The notes beneath the pieces are model-generated. The model was not told the origin of the DNA. It saw only the letters and a list, made by a program, of their open reading frames with translations, and did not search any database. Made by a program: the position numbers and the translations under genes. Shown here piece by piece: positions 34,161 to 43,339 of a DNA stretch of 64,000 bases. The DNA comes from Bin5 sp022821545 (GTDB lineage Bacteria; Chloroflexota; Anaerolineae; Caldilineales; Caldilineaceae), in assembly GCA_963664085.2 (NCBI GenBank), contig CAXXLO010000002.1, forward strand, positions 3,658,001-3,722,000, in the 5' to 3' direction. The stretch's first letter is position 1. The number at the start of each line of letters is the position of its first letter.

Positions 34161-34885
34161 CGGTCGAGGTTCGGGAAGAAGCTGGGCTTGAGCAGCTTGA
34201 ACAGATCAGGTCCGCCGATGAACCCATGGGGCACAAGAAGATCGAGCGATCGGTCTCGTTCGATGAGGTGAGTTTCGTTACTGTCGGTGTGCGGGTTGAA
34301 CACAGTGCATTGGATCGCTTCCCCGCTAAACTCGCATGAGGCTGCGGCGACCTTGCAGCTAAAGTCATTGCCGTTGCCGTCCGACGTGCAATCGTACTGA
34401 AAGCCTGAGAACTCCTCGAAGGGAACGATTATGTTGAACTCGTTGGTTTCGCTGTTGCGAACCTCCCCGCCCAAAGTAGCGGGGAAAGAGAGCACCGCGT
34501 ACTTTTTCCACTCTTCCAGGTCTTTTTCGGAAAGAGCGACCGATCTCTTGATATTGAAGTCGTAGACATAGTACCCGGCGCGGCGGTTCCCCGTTCGCCG
34601 GCAGAGATCGATCTGCTCTTCGAGAGTTTGCGGAGCGGCTTCCTGTCCATTGTTAGATGAAGCGCCGGCGGCGCACCCCTGCAGGTAGAGCAGCTGCGCA
34701 CTGAAAGGCCCGCCAACGTATTCCCGGACTTCCTGGCCCTCAAGGTAGATCCGGTAGATAAGGAAAGCCGCGGACGCCAACAGGATGAGCAGGAAAAATG
34801 CCGACGCAATGCCCACCTGCCTGAGGCGCGGGCTCTTCACATTTAGCGCGCCAAAACCAAGCTTGAATGTCTGTGAAAGTTTCAA
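34154..34885 (-). CDS. Small single-pass membrane protein, unknown function
   Basis: 243 aa from TTG 34885, chosen because AGGAG lies eight bases upstream; an ATG 31 codons earlier has no ribosome site and adds unlikely residues. One membrane helix is clear at about residues 24-46 (GIASAFFLLILLASAAFLIYRIYL), preceded by basic residues, so the carboxy-terminal ~195 residues are probably outside the cytoplasm. That part has cysteines (several CxxS/CEF-type positions) that could form disulfides, and a motif-free beta-rich texture. No family is recognised. It is the only minus-strand gene between two plus-strand glycosidase-like genes, so it is likely transcribed on its own. Confidence 0.6.
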   Translation of the reverse strand: MKLSQTFKLGFGALNVKSPRLRQVGIASAFFLLILLASAAFLIYRIYLEGQEVREYVGGPFSAQLLYLQGCAAGASSNNGQEAAPQTLEEQIDLCRRTGNRRAGYYVYDFNIKRSVALSEKDLEEWKKYAVLSFPATLGGEVRNSETNEFNIIVPFEEFSGFQYDCTSDGNGNDFSCKVAAASCEFSGEAIQCTVFNPHTDSNETHLIERDRSLDLLVPHGFIGGPDLFKLLKPSFFPNLDRM

Positions 34886-35079
34886 TTCAGAGTCTCCTAT
34901 AGAACAGATGCCGGTCGGGGCCCAGCCAAGCAGACCTGCACGATCAACGCAGGCAGAGCCGTAGAGGTTCCAAGTCAATGGAACATTGCCGAGATCGATG
35001 GCTGCCTGATTCGGAGGTCAGCCTGAGGCGCAGCCCGTATCGGTTTCGAGACATAGCGAAAGACAGGGACTGAGAACAG

Positions 35080-36795
35080 ATGACCAGTCAACAGCAGGTC
35101 GAGACGCCCGAAGCAAGGTGCGACTCGGAAATGGTCGACGTGCAGCGCAGGATGGACGAGACCTGGGCAGGCGACAGAGCGGTGGATTCCAGCACTTACC
35201 CCTATTTCAACCCCGACTACCGCCTGCCGTTCAAGCACATCGGCCTGCAAAAGCAGCTCTTCCTCGACAACTACATTCTTGACGACCTGATCGACAGCGA
35301 ACGAATCATCCCGCCCCCGCAAAAGGCCGAACCGCCGCTGATCGAGTTCGAGAACCTGCCCTGGGAGCGCTATCATTTTACCAGTGTTCCCGCAGCCGCG
35401 CTGTACGATCCCGATGACCGCCTTTTCAAGATGTGGTTCAAGACGCTGGTCAGCGGAAACACGAACACAGCTCAAGGCACAGAGGTTGTACTCTGCTACG
35501 CCGAATCGGAAGACGCCATGTACTGGCGGAAACCGTTGCGGGAAGAGTTCCAGCCATTTGAAGACAGCAAGAAGACAAATATCGTGGTGCGAGACTTCGA
35601 CAACGGCGCCATCGTCCTCAACCCGGACCGCAGCGACCCGGAGAGGAAGTTCCTGGCCGTCTACAATCCGTCAATGGAGGCCAGCAGGCGGGGCCAGCGG
35701 GTCATGTCGCGCGTGGCCGCGTCGCCGGACGGCATAAACTGGCAGGTAATCAGCGACGATTCGCCTTTTCGACACCACCACCAGATGCGGGTCATTTGGG
35801 ACGACGCCTACAGCAAGTGGGTCGGCTACTCACAGGCGTCGCACGCCTTCGCCAGCCATCTCCATGTCCGCACCATTGGGCGCCAGGAGAGCGCCGATTT
35901 CATCAACTGGTCGCCCAAACAGATCATCCTTTCAAGCGACTGGGACCCCAGCGTCGGCCCCAATGTCGAGTTTCACACGATGTCGGCGCGCAAGGAAGGC
36001 GGCCTCTACATCGGCATCGTCGAGGAGGCGCACGGTGAACACCAGTGGCTGGTCAACCGCGACGGCAGCAACCAGCGCGATCAGTTCCACACCAAGGCCG
36101 CGCTCTACGCGAGCCGCGACGGCTGCCGCTTCCAGCGCGCGGACGGCTACCGCCCCTGGGCCGACAACGGCCCGCCCGGCAGCCAGTACTACGGCTACTT
36201 CTGTCACACGGTTGCCGGATACCTCCTTCACCAGGGCAAAATGGTGATCCCCTGTTCGGCCTTCCCGCACAAACAGCGTGACACAAGACCCGCCGGCGTG
36301 TCCAATCACGCGCCGCTGTCTGCGGCCTCAGCCTCCCGCCGCCACATCGAGGCGCTGACCCGCCACGGATTCGGCAGCCCGATGATGGACCACGTGCGCC
36401 CTGACCTGCCCATTCAGAGGAGCATCGGGGCCCTCGTGCTGCGGGAGGACGGCTGGGCCGCGCTCCGTCCCAAATACGAGGCCGGCCAGGTCATCACAAA
36501 GCAGTTCGTGTTCGAGGGCAATGCGCTGCGCGTCAACGCCGACTGCGGCTACGGGCTGATACGGGTGGCGTTGCTCGACTCCGAGCTGAAACCGTTTCCC
36601 GGCTTCAGCCTGGAGGATTGCTTACCGATTCACGCGCCCTCCCAGCAGATATGGCACCAGGTTGCCTGGAAAGACGCGCCCGACTTCCGCCGCTTGTGGA
36701 ACAAGCCGGTGCGCATCTGCTTCTCTCTGCTGGAGTGCAGCCTCTACGGGTTCCAGTTTCATTACCGACCTGAAAGAGAAGAGGGAGGAAGCTAA
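35080..36795 (+). CDS. Beta-propeller glycosidase-like protein, paralogue of 29713-31356
   Basis: 571 aa, aligned along its whole length with the protein at 29713: LFLDNYILDD, YDPDDRLFKMWF, RVAASPDGINWQ and RQESADFINWSPKQI recur in the same order, and the end CFSLLECSLYGFQFHY matches the shared closing motif. Differences are an extra ~25 residues before the last blade (SAASASRRHIEALTRHG region). The propeller texture and lack of a signal peptide are as in the other copy. The gene is followed after four bases by the alpha-helical glycosidase-like gene at 36800, with which it is certainly co-transcribed. Two diverged copies within 6 kb suggest an old duplication with separate substrates. Confidence 0.7.
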   Translation: MTSQQQVETPEARCDSEMVDVQRRMDETWAGDRAVDSSTYPYFNPDYRLPFKHIGLQKQLFLDNYILDDLIDSERIIPPPQKAEPPLIEFENLPWERYHFTSVPAAALYDPDDRLFKMWFKTLVSGNTNTAQGTEVVLCYAESEDAMYWRKPLREEFQPFEDSKKTNIVVRDFDNGAIVLNPDRSDPERKFLAVYNPSMEASRRGQRVMSRVAASPDGINWQVISDDSPFRHHHQMRVIWDDAYSKWVGYSQASHAFASHLHVRTIGRQESADFINWSPKQIILSSDWDPSVGPNVEFHTMSARKEGGLYIGIVEEAHGEHQWLVNRDGSNQRDQFHTKAALYASRDGCRFQRADGYRPWADNGPPGSQYYGYFCHTVAGYLLHQGKMVIPCSAFPHKQRDTRPAGVSNHAPLSAASASRRHIEALTRHGFGSPMMDHVRPDLPIQRSIGALVLREDGWAALRPKYEAGQVITKQFVFEGNALRVNADCGYGLIRVALLDSELKPFPGFSLEDCLPIHAPSQQIWHQVAWKDAPDFRRLWNKPVRICFSLLECSLYGFQFHYRPEREEGGS

Positions 36796-36799
36796 GGCG

Positions 36800-38410
36800 A
36801 TGCTTGCAGACGTCAACACGACCGACATTGCGGCGGCAATCCGGCTGGGATGCCGCACGATGTGCTCGGTCTTCAACGCCGATGACGACGACGTACCTTT
36901 TTTTGGTTCGCAGGTGTGGCCGGAGGCGTTTCTCAGCTTCAGCACGTCGGCCTCCGAGTCGCACGTGCCCGGCCGCCATCTCAACGCTCTTCTGAACGCG
37001 GAAGACGCGTTGGGCCTCAATGTGGAGGAAAGCTGTATCGACCGCCACGCCCGCGCGGCTTTCCTCTCCTACTCCGGCGAGCTTCCTCTTCCCCTTAACC
37101 GGGACCGCATTGGGGGCCCCCTGGTCCATTTCTATCCCCACAACGTGCGCGAGGGATTTCACGCCCTCTATGCGCTGGCCCGATTCCGCAACAGCGCACA
37201 AGCAGTCGAGTTGGCGGAGCGCAGCATTGGTGCGATTCAGGCGCTGTGGCGACCGGACAGGGGCTGGGACAGCGATCTGCTCAGGAGCAAGTTCGAGTTC
37301 CATCCTGCCACATTCATTATCGGACTGGCGCGGGCGATCGGTCCGCTGGTGAAGCTGCACAGGCACACGGGCTGCGCCGGCGCGCTCGAACTGGCGCTGG
37401 AACTCGCGGGCAAGGCGACTTCGGAGTTTTTCGTTGCATCGGGGGCATACGATCGGGAGAGTTTCGGCGGGCACACGCATTCGACGACCTGCGTCATGTC
37501 TTCGCTGGCGCAGCTGGCCGATGTGATCCGCGACGCGGGCCTGATGGAACGTGTGCGCGCTTTCTATGACAACGGGCTGAACGAGATACGCGATGCCCTG
37601 GGCTGGGTCATCGAAAGCAGCGGCGACGGGGTGGATCCAGACCGGGGCGAGGTGAACAATACCGGGGACATCGTCGAGACTGCGCTGTTGCTTGGCAAGT
37701 GGGGGTATCCGCAGTATTTTGAAGACGCCGAGCGAATCCTGCGCTGCCATCTGCTTCCCTCGCAGCTGCGGGACACCTCGTTCATTCGCGAGCTGGTCAG
37801 CGCCGGCAATTCGGACAACGGCGGCAAAACGGACAACCCCGACAGACCGGGCAGCCCTGAAATAGAGGACGGAAGACGGAATGTTGCCGACAGGCACCTG
37901 GGCGCGTTCGGCTTTCCCGCGCCTTATGGGCACAAGACTTTGGACGCGCAGCGGATCAGCTTCAACATGGATATTGTCGGCGGCTCAGTTGGGTCGCTGT
38001 GTGAAGTTTACAGGCAGGTCGTGGATTCGACGGCGGCGGGCCATTACGTGAATCTGCACTTCGACCACGAAACGGATGCCGTAGAGGTAGAGTCGCCGTA
38101 TACGCATTGCCAGATGCGCGTGCGCGCCAAGCGGCCGGGTCCCCTCTTTGTGCGGCTGCCCAGCTGGGTCCCGGTGGACGGGGTCAGGGTGGACGGTTTG
38201 GAAGAAGGCACACGTTTCCACAACGGCTACCTGGTCGTCGGCCGTCCGCCGCTAAACCGCTGGGTTACGATTCAGTTTGAACTGGCCGAACGGGAGATCG
38301 TTCTGAGCCACCGCACGCGAGAGATCAAGGTGAAGCTTCGGGGCGATGCGGTTGCGGCCATGTCCAACTTCGGGGCCGAGCTCACCTTTTTCCCGGCGCT
38401 TGAGGACTGA
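36800..38410 (+). CDS. Alpha/alpha-barrel glycosidase-like protein (GH127-like, uncertain)
   Basis: 536 aa from ATG 36800, which has GGGAGGAAG upstream and lies four bases after the previous stop. The middle two thirds are a run of helices with the spacing of six-hairpin alpha/alpha barrels (FHALYALARF, ALELALELAGKA, FYDNGLNEIRDALGWV). GGHTHSTTCVMSSLAQLADV near residue 230 recalls the 'HS-T-C' helix of GH127 beta-L-arabinofuranosidases. The end is a beta-domain (QMRVRAKRPGPLFVRLPSWVPVDGVRVDG) like the barrel-capping domain of those enzymes. I cannot assign the catalytic cysteine or acid residues. No signal peptide is seen. It probably acts on the product of the neighbouring propeller enzymes. 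Confidence 0.6.
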   Translation: MLADVNTTDIAAAIRLGCRTMCSVFNADDDDVPFFGSQVWPEAFLSFSTSASESHVPGRHLNALLNAEDALGLNVEESCIDRHARAAFLSYSGELPLPLNRDRIGGPLVHFYPHNVREGFHALYALARFRNSAQAVELAERSIGAIQALWRPDRGWDSDLLRSKFEFHPATFIIGLARAIGPLVKLHRHTGCAGALELALELAGKATSEFFVASGAYDRESFGGHTHSTTCVMSSLAQLADVIRDAGLMERVRAFYDNGLNEIRDALGWVIESSGDGVDPDRGEVNNTGDIVETALLLGKWGYPQYFEDAERILRCHLLPSQLRDTSFIRELVSAGNSDNGGKTDNPDRPGSPEIEDGRRNVADRHLGAFGFPAPYGHKTLDAQRISFNMDIVGGSVGSLCEVYRQVVDSTAAGHYVNLHFDHETDAVEVESPYTHCQMRVRAKRPGPLFVRLPSWVPVDGVRVDGLEEGTRFHNGYLVVGRPPLNRWVTIQFELAEREIVLSHRTREIKVKLRGDAVAAMSNFGAELTFFPALED

Positions 38411-38483
38411 CGGCGCCGATATCCGCTCTGCCGGACGCATCCGATGGTTCGGCAACACGAGTCCAGAACAAAGGAAACCGATC

Positions 38484-39404
38484 ATGGCGAGCAGACCTAT
38501 CCAAATTCTCCTGGTCGCCGCGCACCCCGCGGACAGCTTCGACATGGCAGGGGGCACGCTGGCCCATCATGTTGAGCAGGGCGACAGGGTAACGGCAGCG
38601 ATTCTGACGACGGGCGTACGCTCGCATCACTGGGAACTGGGGGAACAGAGACGCAGGGCCGGCGCGGAGCTGGACGTGGAAGAGTATGTGGAACAGGCCG
38701 TGGAGGAGAAGCTGGAGGAGGTGCGCCGCGCCTGCCGCATCCTCGGCTTCGAGGACGTGCGCGACCTGGGCTTTGAGGACGACGACATCCTGGTCACACA
38801 GGACAAGGTCGAGGCCATCGCCGACGTCATCCGCGCGGTCAAGCCGGACATGCTGATCACCCATCATCCATTCGAGAGCGGCGGATTCAAGATGCACGGG
38901 ACGACAGGGCAGTGTACGCTCTACGCCTGGCAACTCGCGCAGGGGTCGGGCCGCGGGCGCCAGGAGCGCCATCCCGTTCCCTGCATCTACTTCATGAACC
39001 CGACCGCGTATATTGGCAACAACAGCCTGGAGTACGCGGGCACGGCGCGCGCCGATCTTTATATCGACATCACCGACGTTATCGACAAGAAGGTGCGGGC
39101 GCTGGACCAGATCGCGAGCCAGTACTACGGAGGGCCCTACGCCCGGAAGCGGGCCGAGAGTTCTGACGGGGCTTACGGAAACAGCGCGCTGGTCGCCTAC
39201 GCCGAGCAGTTCCAGCGCTTCCAGCCGCAGGTCCTCTATACGCTCCCCATAACGGATGCCGAGCTGGAACGGATCACCGAGCCGCAGTCAGCGCACATGG
39301 GCCGGCGCAGTGAAATCGTTGGGGGTCTGATGCCGCTTGCCGACGGGGAGTCGTTCACGTCCCGGCATCGCATGTCCAAGGAGAAGTACGAGGAGCGCAC
39401 ATGA
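38484..39404 (+). CDS. PIG-L/LmbE-family deacetylase
   Basis: 306-aa zinc-dependent N-deacetylase family protein. Start ATG 38484 (AAGGAAAC upstream) opens directly with the fold's first strand IQILLVAAHPADSFDMAGGTL. The usual zinc-site motif is H-P-D-D; here it is H-P-A-D, keeping the metal-binding histidine and second aspartate but replacing the residue that acts as general base with alanine. The third metal ligand is in THHPFESGGF (about residue 131). Some subfamilies carry this change, so it may use another base. It overlaps the next gene by four bases (ATGA at 39401). Context suggests deacetylation of an amino sugar. Confidence 0.85.
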   Translation: MASRPIQILLVAAHPADSFDMAGGTLAHHVEQGDRVTAAILTTGVRSHHWELGEQRRRAGAELDVEEYVEQAVEEKLEEVRRACRILGFEDVRDLGFEDDDILVTQDKVEAIADVIRAVKPDMLITHHPFESGGFKMHGTTGQCTLYAWQLAQGSGRGRQERHPVPCIYFMNPTAYIGNNSLEYAGTARADLYIDITDVIDKKVRALDQIASQYYGGPYARKRAESSDGAYGNSALVAYAEQFQRFQPQVLYTLPITDAELERITEPQSAHMGRRSEIVGGLMPLADGESFTSRHRMSKEKYEERT

Positions 39405-40276
39405 CGACATGGTCTCCAACGGCCGATCAGGCCAGGCAGTATGAGGAAGACGGGTACTTTATCGTCCGCAACGTCATTCCCCGGGAGACGGCCGCGGAAC
39501 TGCGGGGCGTGATCAAGAACACGGTCCTGATGCCGGAGCCGGACGTGATGGCAGACGCGGACCCGATGGATCCGATGGGCGACTCGGCAAAGGCGCGCGA
39601 GGCGCGTTTTCGCAAGCTGAGCAACTACTGCTTCCGCGCCCCGCTTATCTGGCTCAACGTCCACGGCGGCCCCGCCATCGCGCGCATCGCAAGCTACTTC
39701 CTCGGGGACGACCTCGTTCTCAAATTCAACAGCTGCTTTCTGAAACCGGCCCGCACCGGCAGCGCAACGCCGTGGCACCAGGACAACGGTCTGTGGCGCG
39801 ACGAAGATACAGCAGCCTTCAACTTCTGGATGGCGCTCGACCCCGCGACGCGGTCCAACGGCTGTCTGCAGATGATGCCCGGCAGCCACAAGGGGGAGAT
39901 CATCCCGCACGTCCTCTACCCGGACAGCATTCACGGCGAGCTGCCCCGCCACCTGACCGCAGGCATTCAGGACCGCGTCCATCACGTTGAAATCGGACCG
40001 GGCGACATTGTGTGCTGGCACAGCAGCATGTGGCATTACAGCCCGCCCAATCCCAGCGAACAGGGGCGCATTGCCATCGCCGGTGTTTACTCAAGTCCGA
40101 GCCTCATCGCGTCGAACCCGAAATGGTCTGCCCGTAGATGTCTGTGGGTGAAAAAGAAAGGGGAACTGTGCATGCAGTTTCCACCAGAGCCTTATCCGCT
40201 GGAAGAGGCTGACCTTCATAGACCGTCCCCGTGGCGTGAGGTAGAAGAGCGCCTTGAGGAAGAAGCCGCGGACTGA
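39401..40276 (+). CDS. PhyH-family Fe(II)/2-oxoglutarate oxygenase
   Basis: 291 aa, coupled to the deacetylase gene by a four-base overlap. It starts QYEEDGYFIVRNVIPRE, the standard entry of the family. The iron ligands are H-x-D in TPWHQDNGLW (about residue 125), as in ectoine-hydroxylase-like PhyH proteins, and the distal histidine in VCWHSSMWHYS, followed by an arginine suited to bind 2-oxoglutarate (GRIAIAGVY). The intermediate strand NGCLQMMPGSHK is the usual 'NG-L-x-x-PGSH' block. The substrate is unknown; pairing with a PIG-L deacetylase suggests a modified sugar or amine. It ends the plus-strand gene group; the next gene is convergent. Confidence 0.85.
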   Translation: MTTWSPTADQARQYEEDGYFIVRNVIPRETAAELRGVIKNTVLMPEPDVMADADPMDPMGDSAKAREARFRKLSNYCFRAPLIWLNVHGGPAIARIASYFLGDDLVLKFNSCFLKPARTGSATPWHQDNGLWRDEDTAAFNFWMALDPATRSNGCLQMMPGSHKGEIIPHVLYPDSIHGELPRHLTAGIQDRVHHVEIGPGDIVCWHSSMWHYSPPNPSEQGRIAIAGVYSSPSLIASNPKWSARRCLWVKKKGELCMQFPPEPYPLEEADLHRPSPWREVEERLEEEAAD

Positions 40277-40313
40277 AGTTACGGCAGCGGCCCGGTCAGA
40301 TCCGGGGACGACT

Positions 40314-41072
40314 TCAGTTCTCGAACAGCAGGCCGCGGCCAGGCAGGCGCGGCTCCACCCCCATCATCTGCAACGCGTGCCAGCCGGTCGCCTGATTCGA
40401 GGTAACGACCGGCTTCCCTATCTCCTCCTCCAGGTCGCTGATGAAGTCGGCGGTCTTTTGTCCCGTGCAACTGATCAGCACGGCGTCGGCCTCGGCCACG
40501 TCCGACCGGCGGGCGGCCTCGCGGATTGTTTCGGACGGCACAATGCTGTGGTCCTGCAGATAGTGCAGGGGGTTGCTGTTCACGACCTCGATGCCGCACT
40601 CGGCCAGAAAACCGATTAGCGCCCGGTTCACGTCTTCCATGTAGGGCGAGGCGGTCGCAACGCGGCGCACTCCCAGGCGGTGCAGGGCCTTGACGATGGC
40701 GGTGCTGGCGGTCGTGCAGGGCAGCCCGGTGGCCTCCTCAACCCTTTTTTTGAGCGCCTCGTCGCCGGCAACGCCTTGCACAAAGCTGGCCGTCGTGCAG
40801 TAGTAGGCGAAAACGGTCGGCTGCAGGCGCATCAACCTGGCGGCGGCGGCTTCTATGTCCCCATTTTCGGCCAGCCAGACGCCCAGTTCCACGCTGCTGC
40901 CATCAGAAAGCTCTGCGTCCTCCGGAAACATGGGCACATGGGTCCGCGCCGACACCATCGGCACGTGCTGCGGCAGATACTTGCGGATCTCGTCGAGCAT
41001 CCGGTTGATGTCGTGATCCAGCCACATATCGTCCGGATAGATCGCCCCCAGCGTCTGGTGCTTTTGCGGCAT
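40314..41072 (-). CDS. Maleate isomerase/arylmalonate-decarboxylase-like protein (Asp/Glu racemase fold)
   Basis: 252-aa member of the aspartate/glutamate racemase superfamily with the maleate cis-trans isomerase arrangement: two cysteines in matching positions of the two half-domains, in YYCTTASF (C91-type position) and VLISCTGQKT. The closing NQATGWHALQMMG is typical of the maleate isomerase/decarboxylase group. The reaction would be maleate to fumarate or decarboxylation of a malonate derivative, both cofactor-free. It is the last gene of the minus-strand catabolic operon, after a fumarylacetoacetase-family gene; those two enzyme types often finish ring-cleavage or N-heterocycle pathways. 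A good ribosome site (GGGAG) precedes ATG 41072. Confidence 0.8.
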   Translation of the reverse strand: MPQKHQTLGAIYPDDMWLDHDINRMLDEIRKYLPQHVPMVSARTHVPMFPEDAELSDGSSVELGVWLAENGDIEAAAARLMRLQPTVFAYYCTTASFVQGVAGDEALKKRVEEATGLPCTTASTAIVKALHRLGVRRVATASPYMEDVNRALIGFLAECGIEVVNSNPLHYLQDHSIVPSETIREAARRSDVAEADAVLISCTGQKTADFISDLEEEIGKPVVTSNQATGWHALQMMGVEPRLPGRGLLFEN

Positions 41073-41152
41073 CCTCTTTTCTCCCTTTGCCTCGCTAAAC
41101 CCCTTGGGCAGCCGGGTGTAGTGCGGCCACGTCGGAGCTCATCCGCAGTGGT

Positions 41153-42049
41153 TCACCCTTCCAGATCGTCGGCCACGACGGGATTACTCAAGATGCCGAC
41201 CTCCTCGATTTCCAGCTCGACGGTGTCTCCCGGCTTGAGGCCGGGCGGATGCACGGGGGTGCCCGTGGCGATGATGTCTCCCGGCTCCAAGGTCATGTAG
41301 CGGCTGATATATTCGATCAGCACGGGAACCTGAAAGAGCATCGTGTTCGTATTAGCGTGTGCGATCTCTTCTCCATTTACGCGCATCGTCATGGCCAGGT
41401 TGTGGGGATCGCTGATCGCGCCGGGCAGGACGACGTGCGGCCCGATGGGCGTGAAGGTGTCGACGCCCTTTGTGTAGGACCAGGGACGCTGCACCTCGAA
41501 GGCAACATTTTGGAGGTCACGCGCGGTCACGTCATTGAGGAGAGTGTAGCCGGCGACGTACTCGTCCGCATCCGCCCGCGAAATGTGGCTGCCCTGCTTG
41601 CCGATGATGACGGTCAGCTCGATTTCCGGCTCCACCACGTTGAGGCCGCGGCGGAAGACGATTGGCTCGCCGGGTCCGATGATGGAAGAGGTCGGCTTGA
41701 AGAAGAGGGGCGGCTCATCGGGGTCTTCCTCGCCGGGATGGGTGAAGTTTCCGCCCAGCGCGATCAGCTTGCCCGGCTGAGGAATCGGGGTACGCAGCGC
41801 GGGGTCGGTGACAGTGAAGGCGGCATTGAGATGATGCTCATAGACAAACATCATGGTAGCACTGAAGGTCTCGGCGTTGAACAGGCCCGCCTTCATCAGC
41901 GCAACCATGTCAGTGAACAGCTGCGGGTTTTCGTCGCCGTGCTGGATCAACTGTTGCGCCTGATAGGCGCGCGAGAAGTCCAGCATTCCGAAATCGGTTA
42001 CAATGCCGACGTAGGTGTGGTCATCGTGTGCAAAGAGGGCGATTCTCAT
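41153..42049 (-). CDS. Fumarylacetoacetate-hydrolase-family protein
   Basis: 298 aa. The carboxy-terminal FAH domain carries metal-binding acids in EPEIELTVIIGK, then YVAGYTLLNDVTARD, the 'GPHVV' strand, and the final TGTPVHPPGLKPGDTVELEIEEVG, a near-consensus ending. The family includes hydrolases, hydratases and decarboxylases of 2-keto acids such as acylpyruvates and 2-oxohept-3-enedioate. The amino-terminal ~100 residues form the usual short cap. It is encoded between a GNAT gene and the maleate-isomerase-like gene, all on the minus strand with short gaps. The exact reaction cannot be told from sequence; a late step of ring or side-chain breakdown fits the neighbours. Confidence 0.88.
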   Translation of the reverse strand: MRIALFAHDDHTYVGIVTDFGMLDFSRAYQAQQLIQHGDENPQLFTDMVALMKAGLFNAETFSATMMFVYEHHLNAAFTVTDPALRTPIPQPGKLIALGGNFTHPGEEDPDEPPLFFKPTSSIIGPGEPIVFRRGLNVVEPEIELTVIIGKQGSHISRADADEYVAGYTLLNDVTARDLQNVAFEVQRPWSYTKGVDTFTPIGPHVVLPGAISDPHNLAMTMRVNGEEIAHANTNTMLFQVPVLIEYISRYMTLEPGDIIATGTPVHPPGLKPGDTVELEIEEVGILSNPVVADDLEG

Positions 42050-42112
42050 GGATTCAAGCCTCCGGAATCCTGTGGTGTGTTGACCGTCAAGGCCAGGCGC
42101 TCGTTCACAGTT

Positions 42113-43207
42113 TTATCTCCCTTTTATCTCCCTGCGATATATTGTGACGGCCTCCTGCTCGCGGAAGCCCAGCTGTTGGTATAGCGGCAGGGCTTTGTGG
42201 TTCTGACTGTCCATATCGAGTTCGACGCGTTTGAAGCCGTTTTCGCGGAGCCGTCGCAATGCCTCCAGCATCAGACAGGTTCCGAGGCCGCGACGTCTGA
42301 ATTGAGGCGGGACGCCAAGAATGTGGAGATGGGCGAGGCCCTTTTCTCTCGGATTGAGGCTGGGGGCGCAATGGCAGATGCCGGCGAAAGCGCCGTCCGC
42401 CTCGGCCACAACGCTGATCTGCTTGCGGAAACGGGGCGAGGCGGCGTGTCGAGACCAGCTTTCGCGGGAGTAGGAAAAGCCGCCCCAGTGGTCGGAAAAG
42501 GATGCGTTGAAGGCCGCAATCCAGGCCGGCGCATCCTCCGACCGGTATGCGCGCAGCGATAATCGGCTGGGAAGGCGCACTCCCGACTCGGGGGGCCAGG
42601 TCAGTTTTTCCAGCTCGCAGGCCATGATCGCAAAGGTTCGGACGGCCTGGAAACCGGCCCGGCCAAGCGCGGCCATGACTTTCGTGTCCTCACGCAAGCC
42701 GCGCGCCTCTACATGGGAGACGGCGGGGGCGCCGTCTGCGCCTGCGCGGCGCGTCCCCTTTGAGGCCAGATGCCGGATGCGGTCCAGGCCCGCCTGAACT
42801 ATGCCGTCGAGCGCTACGTTACTCCGTTTGGCGGGATCGACCACCCAGTCGAGCATCCAGGACGCGTCGGAGCCGGCCGGGATGACGGTTACGCAGGCAT
42901 CGATGGCAGGGCCGTCTACAGAAGGGCCGTCTGTAGCAGGGCCGTCTTCAGAAGCGCCGTCTGCGGCGACAAGGAGCAGCCGACCGACGTCTGCCAGGCG
43001 GCCGCCGAGCCGACTGCTCAGTTCACTGCGGGTCAGGCCGCGCTCTAGGCCGAGAGGGTAGCGCGGCGCGAACGGGAACAGGGGGAACTGGTCTGCCGGG
43101 TCGGGAGCCAGGGCGCGGGCCACACGGTCATGGGAGTCGGCCCGTTCGAACAGGCGGCCCAGGGCCGGCAGGTCGCGGTCGCCGTAGTCTCGAAAGCGGC
43201 CGTTCAC
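42113..43207 (-). CDS. GNAT-family N-acetyltransferase, two-domain
   Basis: 364 aa from GTG 43207, chosen over an upstream ATG (43321) because GGGAG sits ten bases before it and the extra residues look non-coding. The carboxy-terminal half is a clear GNAT fold: AHLHILGVPPQFRRRGLGTCLM holds the acetyl-CoA loop (R-R-x-G-L-G), followed by LDMDSQNHKALPLYQQLGF. The amino-terminal half may be a degenerate second GNAT domain. A five-residue repeat (xDGPA/S: EDG, TDG, VDG) at about residues 110-130 is encoded by a 15-base repeat (42905-42960) and is probably a flexible loop. Substrate unknown. It lies within the catabolic operon. Confidence 0.75.
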   Translation of the reverse strand: MNGRFRDYGDRDLPALGRLFERADSHDRVARALAPDPADQFPLFPFAPRYPLGLERGLTRSELSSRLGGRLADVGRLLLVAADGASEDGPATDGPSVDGPAIDACVTVIPAGSDASWMLDWVVDPAKRSNVALDGIVQAGLDRIRHLASKGTRRAGADGAPAVSHVEARGLREDTKVMAALGRAGFQAVRTFAIMACELEKLTWPPESGVRLPSRLSLRAYRSEDAPAWIAAFNASFSDHWGGFSYSRESWSRHAASPRFRKQISVVAEADGAFAGICHCAPSLNPREKGLAHLHILGVPPQFRRRGLGTCLMLEALRRLRENGFKRVELDMDSQNHKALPLYQQLGFREQEAVTIYRREIKGR

Positions 43208-43208
43208 A

Positions 43209-43256
43209 GTCGTTCTCCCACTTGCTCCCCTGCTTGCTCCCCTATTTGCTCCCCGA
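43209..43256 (-). repeat. 12-bp repeats carrying Shine-Dalgarno-like cores before the GNAT gene
   Basis: Three perfect-length units at 43221-43232, 43233-43244 and 43245-43256, plus a degenerate fourth at 43209-43220. On the minus strand each reads GGGGAGCAA-like text, so four ribosome-binding-like cores stand in a row before GTG 43207. Copy number changes here could tune translation, but this has not been shown for any relative I know. Confidence 0.6.
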
Positions 43257-43339
43257 ACAGTGCAAACAGATGGCCGAATCCGCAGTGCCCAAGGGCTGGA
43301 CCACGCAGCCGCGCGTGGCATTCCTTGAGCGCGGTATTC

